Below are positions 5,965 through 6,270 of a stretch of DNA of 6,270 nucleotides, in pieces. The notes beneath the pieces are model-generated. The model did not search any database and was not told the origin of the DNA. It worked only from the letters and a program-made list of their open reading frames with translations. The DNA comes from an uncultured Armatimonadota bacterium. GTDB taxonomy: Bacteria; Armatimonadota; Armatimonadia; Armatimonadales; Armatimonadaceae. The stretch covers positions 1 to 6,270 of the forward strand of contig CAIYBQ010000608.1 of NCBI GenBank assembly GCA_903924445.1. Reading direction: 5' to 3'. The translations under genes were made by a program, and so were the position numbers. Numbering within the stretch: position 1 is the first letter of the stretch; each line of letters opens with the position of its first letter.

Positions 5965-6270
5965 TGTATTGCTTGGACTCGCTGGTGTTGCGCTCGTTCC
6001 ATCGATGGCGCTTGCCAAAGAACCTGAGTTTCGAATCATCGAGTCCGCAACGGGAAAAGAAGTCCGCTGGAAGTCGATGCTGGATATTGCAGCCAAATCG
6101 GATGCCGTTTTTGTTGGTGAGCAGCACGATGACCCTGAAACGCACCGCATTGAGCTCGCAATCCTCGAAGACCTCCACGAGCGCGTAGGGCGCCGCTTGA
6201 TTTTGACCATGGAGATGTTTGAGCGGGACCAGCAAGTCGTTCTTGACCAGCACCTCGCAGGTGTCCTCAC
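5951..6270 (+). CDS. ChaN-like haem/iron-binding family protein with Tat-type signal, N-terminal part (3' end outside window)
   Basis: The frame opens at ATG 5951 and stays open to the right edge (106 complete codons). It starts MKRRDVLLGLAGVALVPSMA, a twin-arginine-like signal (RRDVLL plus a hydrophobic core) with a likely cleavage after ALA at residue 22. The mature part carries VFVGEQHDDPETHRIEL (53-69), then LTMEMFERDQQVVLDQHLAG (85-104). GExHDxxxxH, followed by MExFxRxxQxxLDxxLxG, is the hallmark of the ChaN / 'haem-binding uptake, Tiki superfamily' domain. E. coli ChaN is an iron-regulated lipoprotein that binds haem; the superfamily also includes metal-dependent proteases and erythromycin-esterase-like enzymes. 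About two thirds of the usual protein is missing beyond the window. It overlaps the preceding gene by 14 bases and has its own ribosome binding site. Export as a folded protein via Tat would suit cofactor binding before transport. Confidence 0.85.
   Translation, partial: MKRRDVLLGLAGVALVPSMALAKEPEFRIIESATGKEVRWKSMLDIAAKSDAVFVGEQHDDPETHRIELAILEDLHERVGRRLILTMEMFERDQQVVLDQHLAGVL

Noticed and set aside
5833..6270. Open frames on the - strand at the right edge (145 and 111 codons)
   Set aside because: They are antisense to the ChaN-like gene, which has a ribosome binding site, signal peptide and family motifs.

Overview
The window is 6,270 bases of ordinary, densely coding bacterial chromosome with moderately high GC. 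It holds eight protein genes, two of them cut by the window edges. I see no rRNA, tRNA, CRISPR array, insertion sequence or phage gene. No gene-free stretch exceeds 300 bases; the longest is the roughly 160-base divergent region at 926-1083. A lipobox protein and a Tat-type signal peptide suggest an organism with an elaborate envelope, probably diderm. The Hsp70 is closer to the Fe-S-assembly chaperone HscA than to DnaK. The phylum cannot be fixed from this window.

Layout, left to right. (1) The C-terminal 168 codons of an S41-family (C-terminal-processing/tricorn-core type) serine peptidase, + strand, entering from the left edge. (2) Convergent to it, a small lipoprotein on the - strand with a strong ribosome binding site. 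(3) Divergent from the lipoprotein, a four-helix DUF1648 membrane protein on the + strand, preceded by a 13-bp palindrome that may be an operator. (4) A strong bidirectional terminator at 1609-1639 that serves the DUF1648 gene and the converging - strand operon. (5) That - strand operon: a 12-helix MFS transporter followed 17 bases later by a cytoplasmic SGNH/GDSL hydrolase with intact catalytic motifs. (6) A 67-base divergent promoter region with an 8-bp inverted repeat and -10-like hexamers very close to both starts. (7) A + strand operon: an HscA-like Hsp70, then a 173-aa unrecognised protein overlapping it by four bases (ATGA), then a Tat-exported ChaN-like (haem/iron-binding) protein overlapping by 14 bases and running off the right edge.

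The most interesting part is this last operon. Its gene overlaps suggest coupled translation of an Fe-S-type chaperone, a possible degenerate SGNH-fold protein and a putative haem/iron-cofactor protein, with no HscB, IscU or ferredoxin gene in view. The shared iron theme is inference. The MFS-hydrolase pair looks like an uptake-or-efflux-plus-deacylation unit of unknown substrate.
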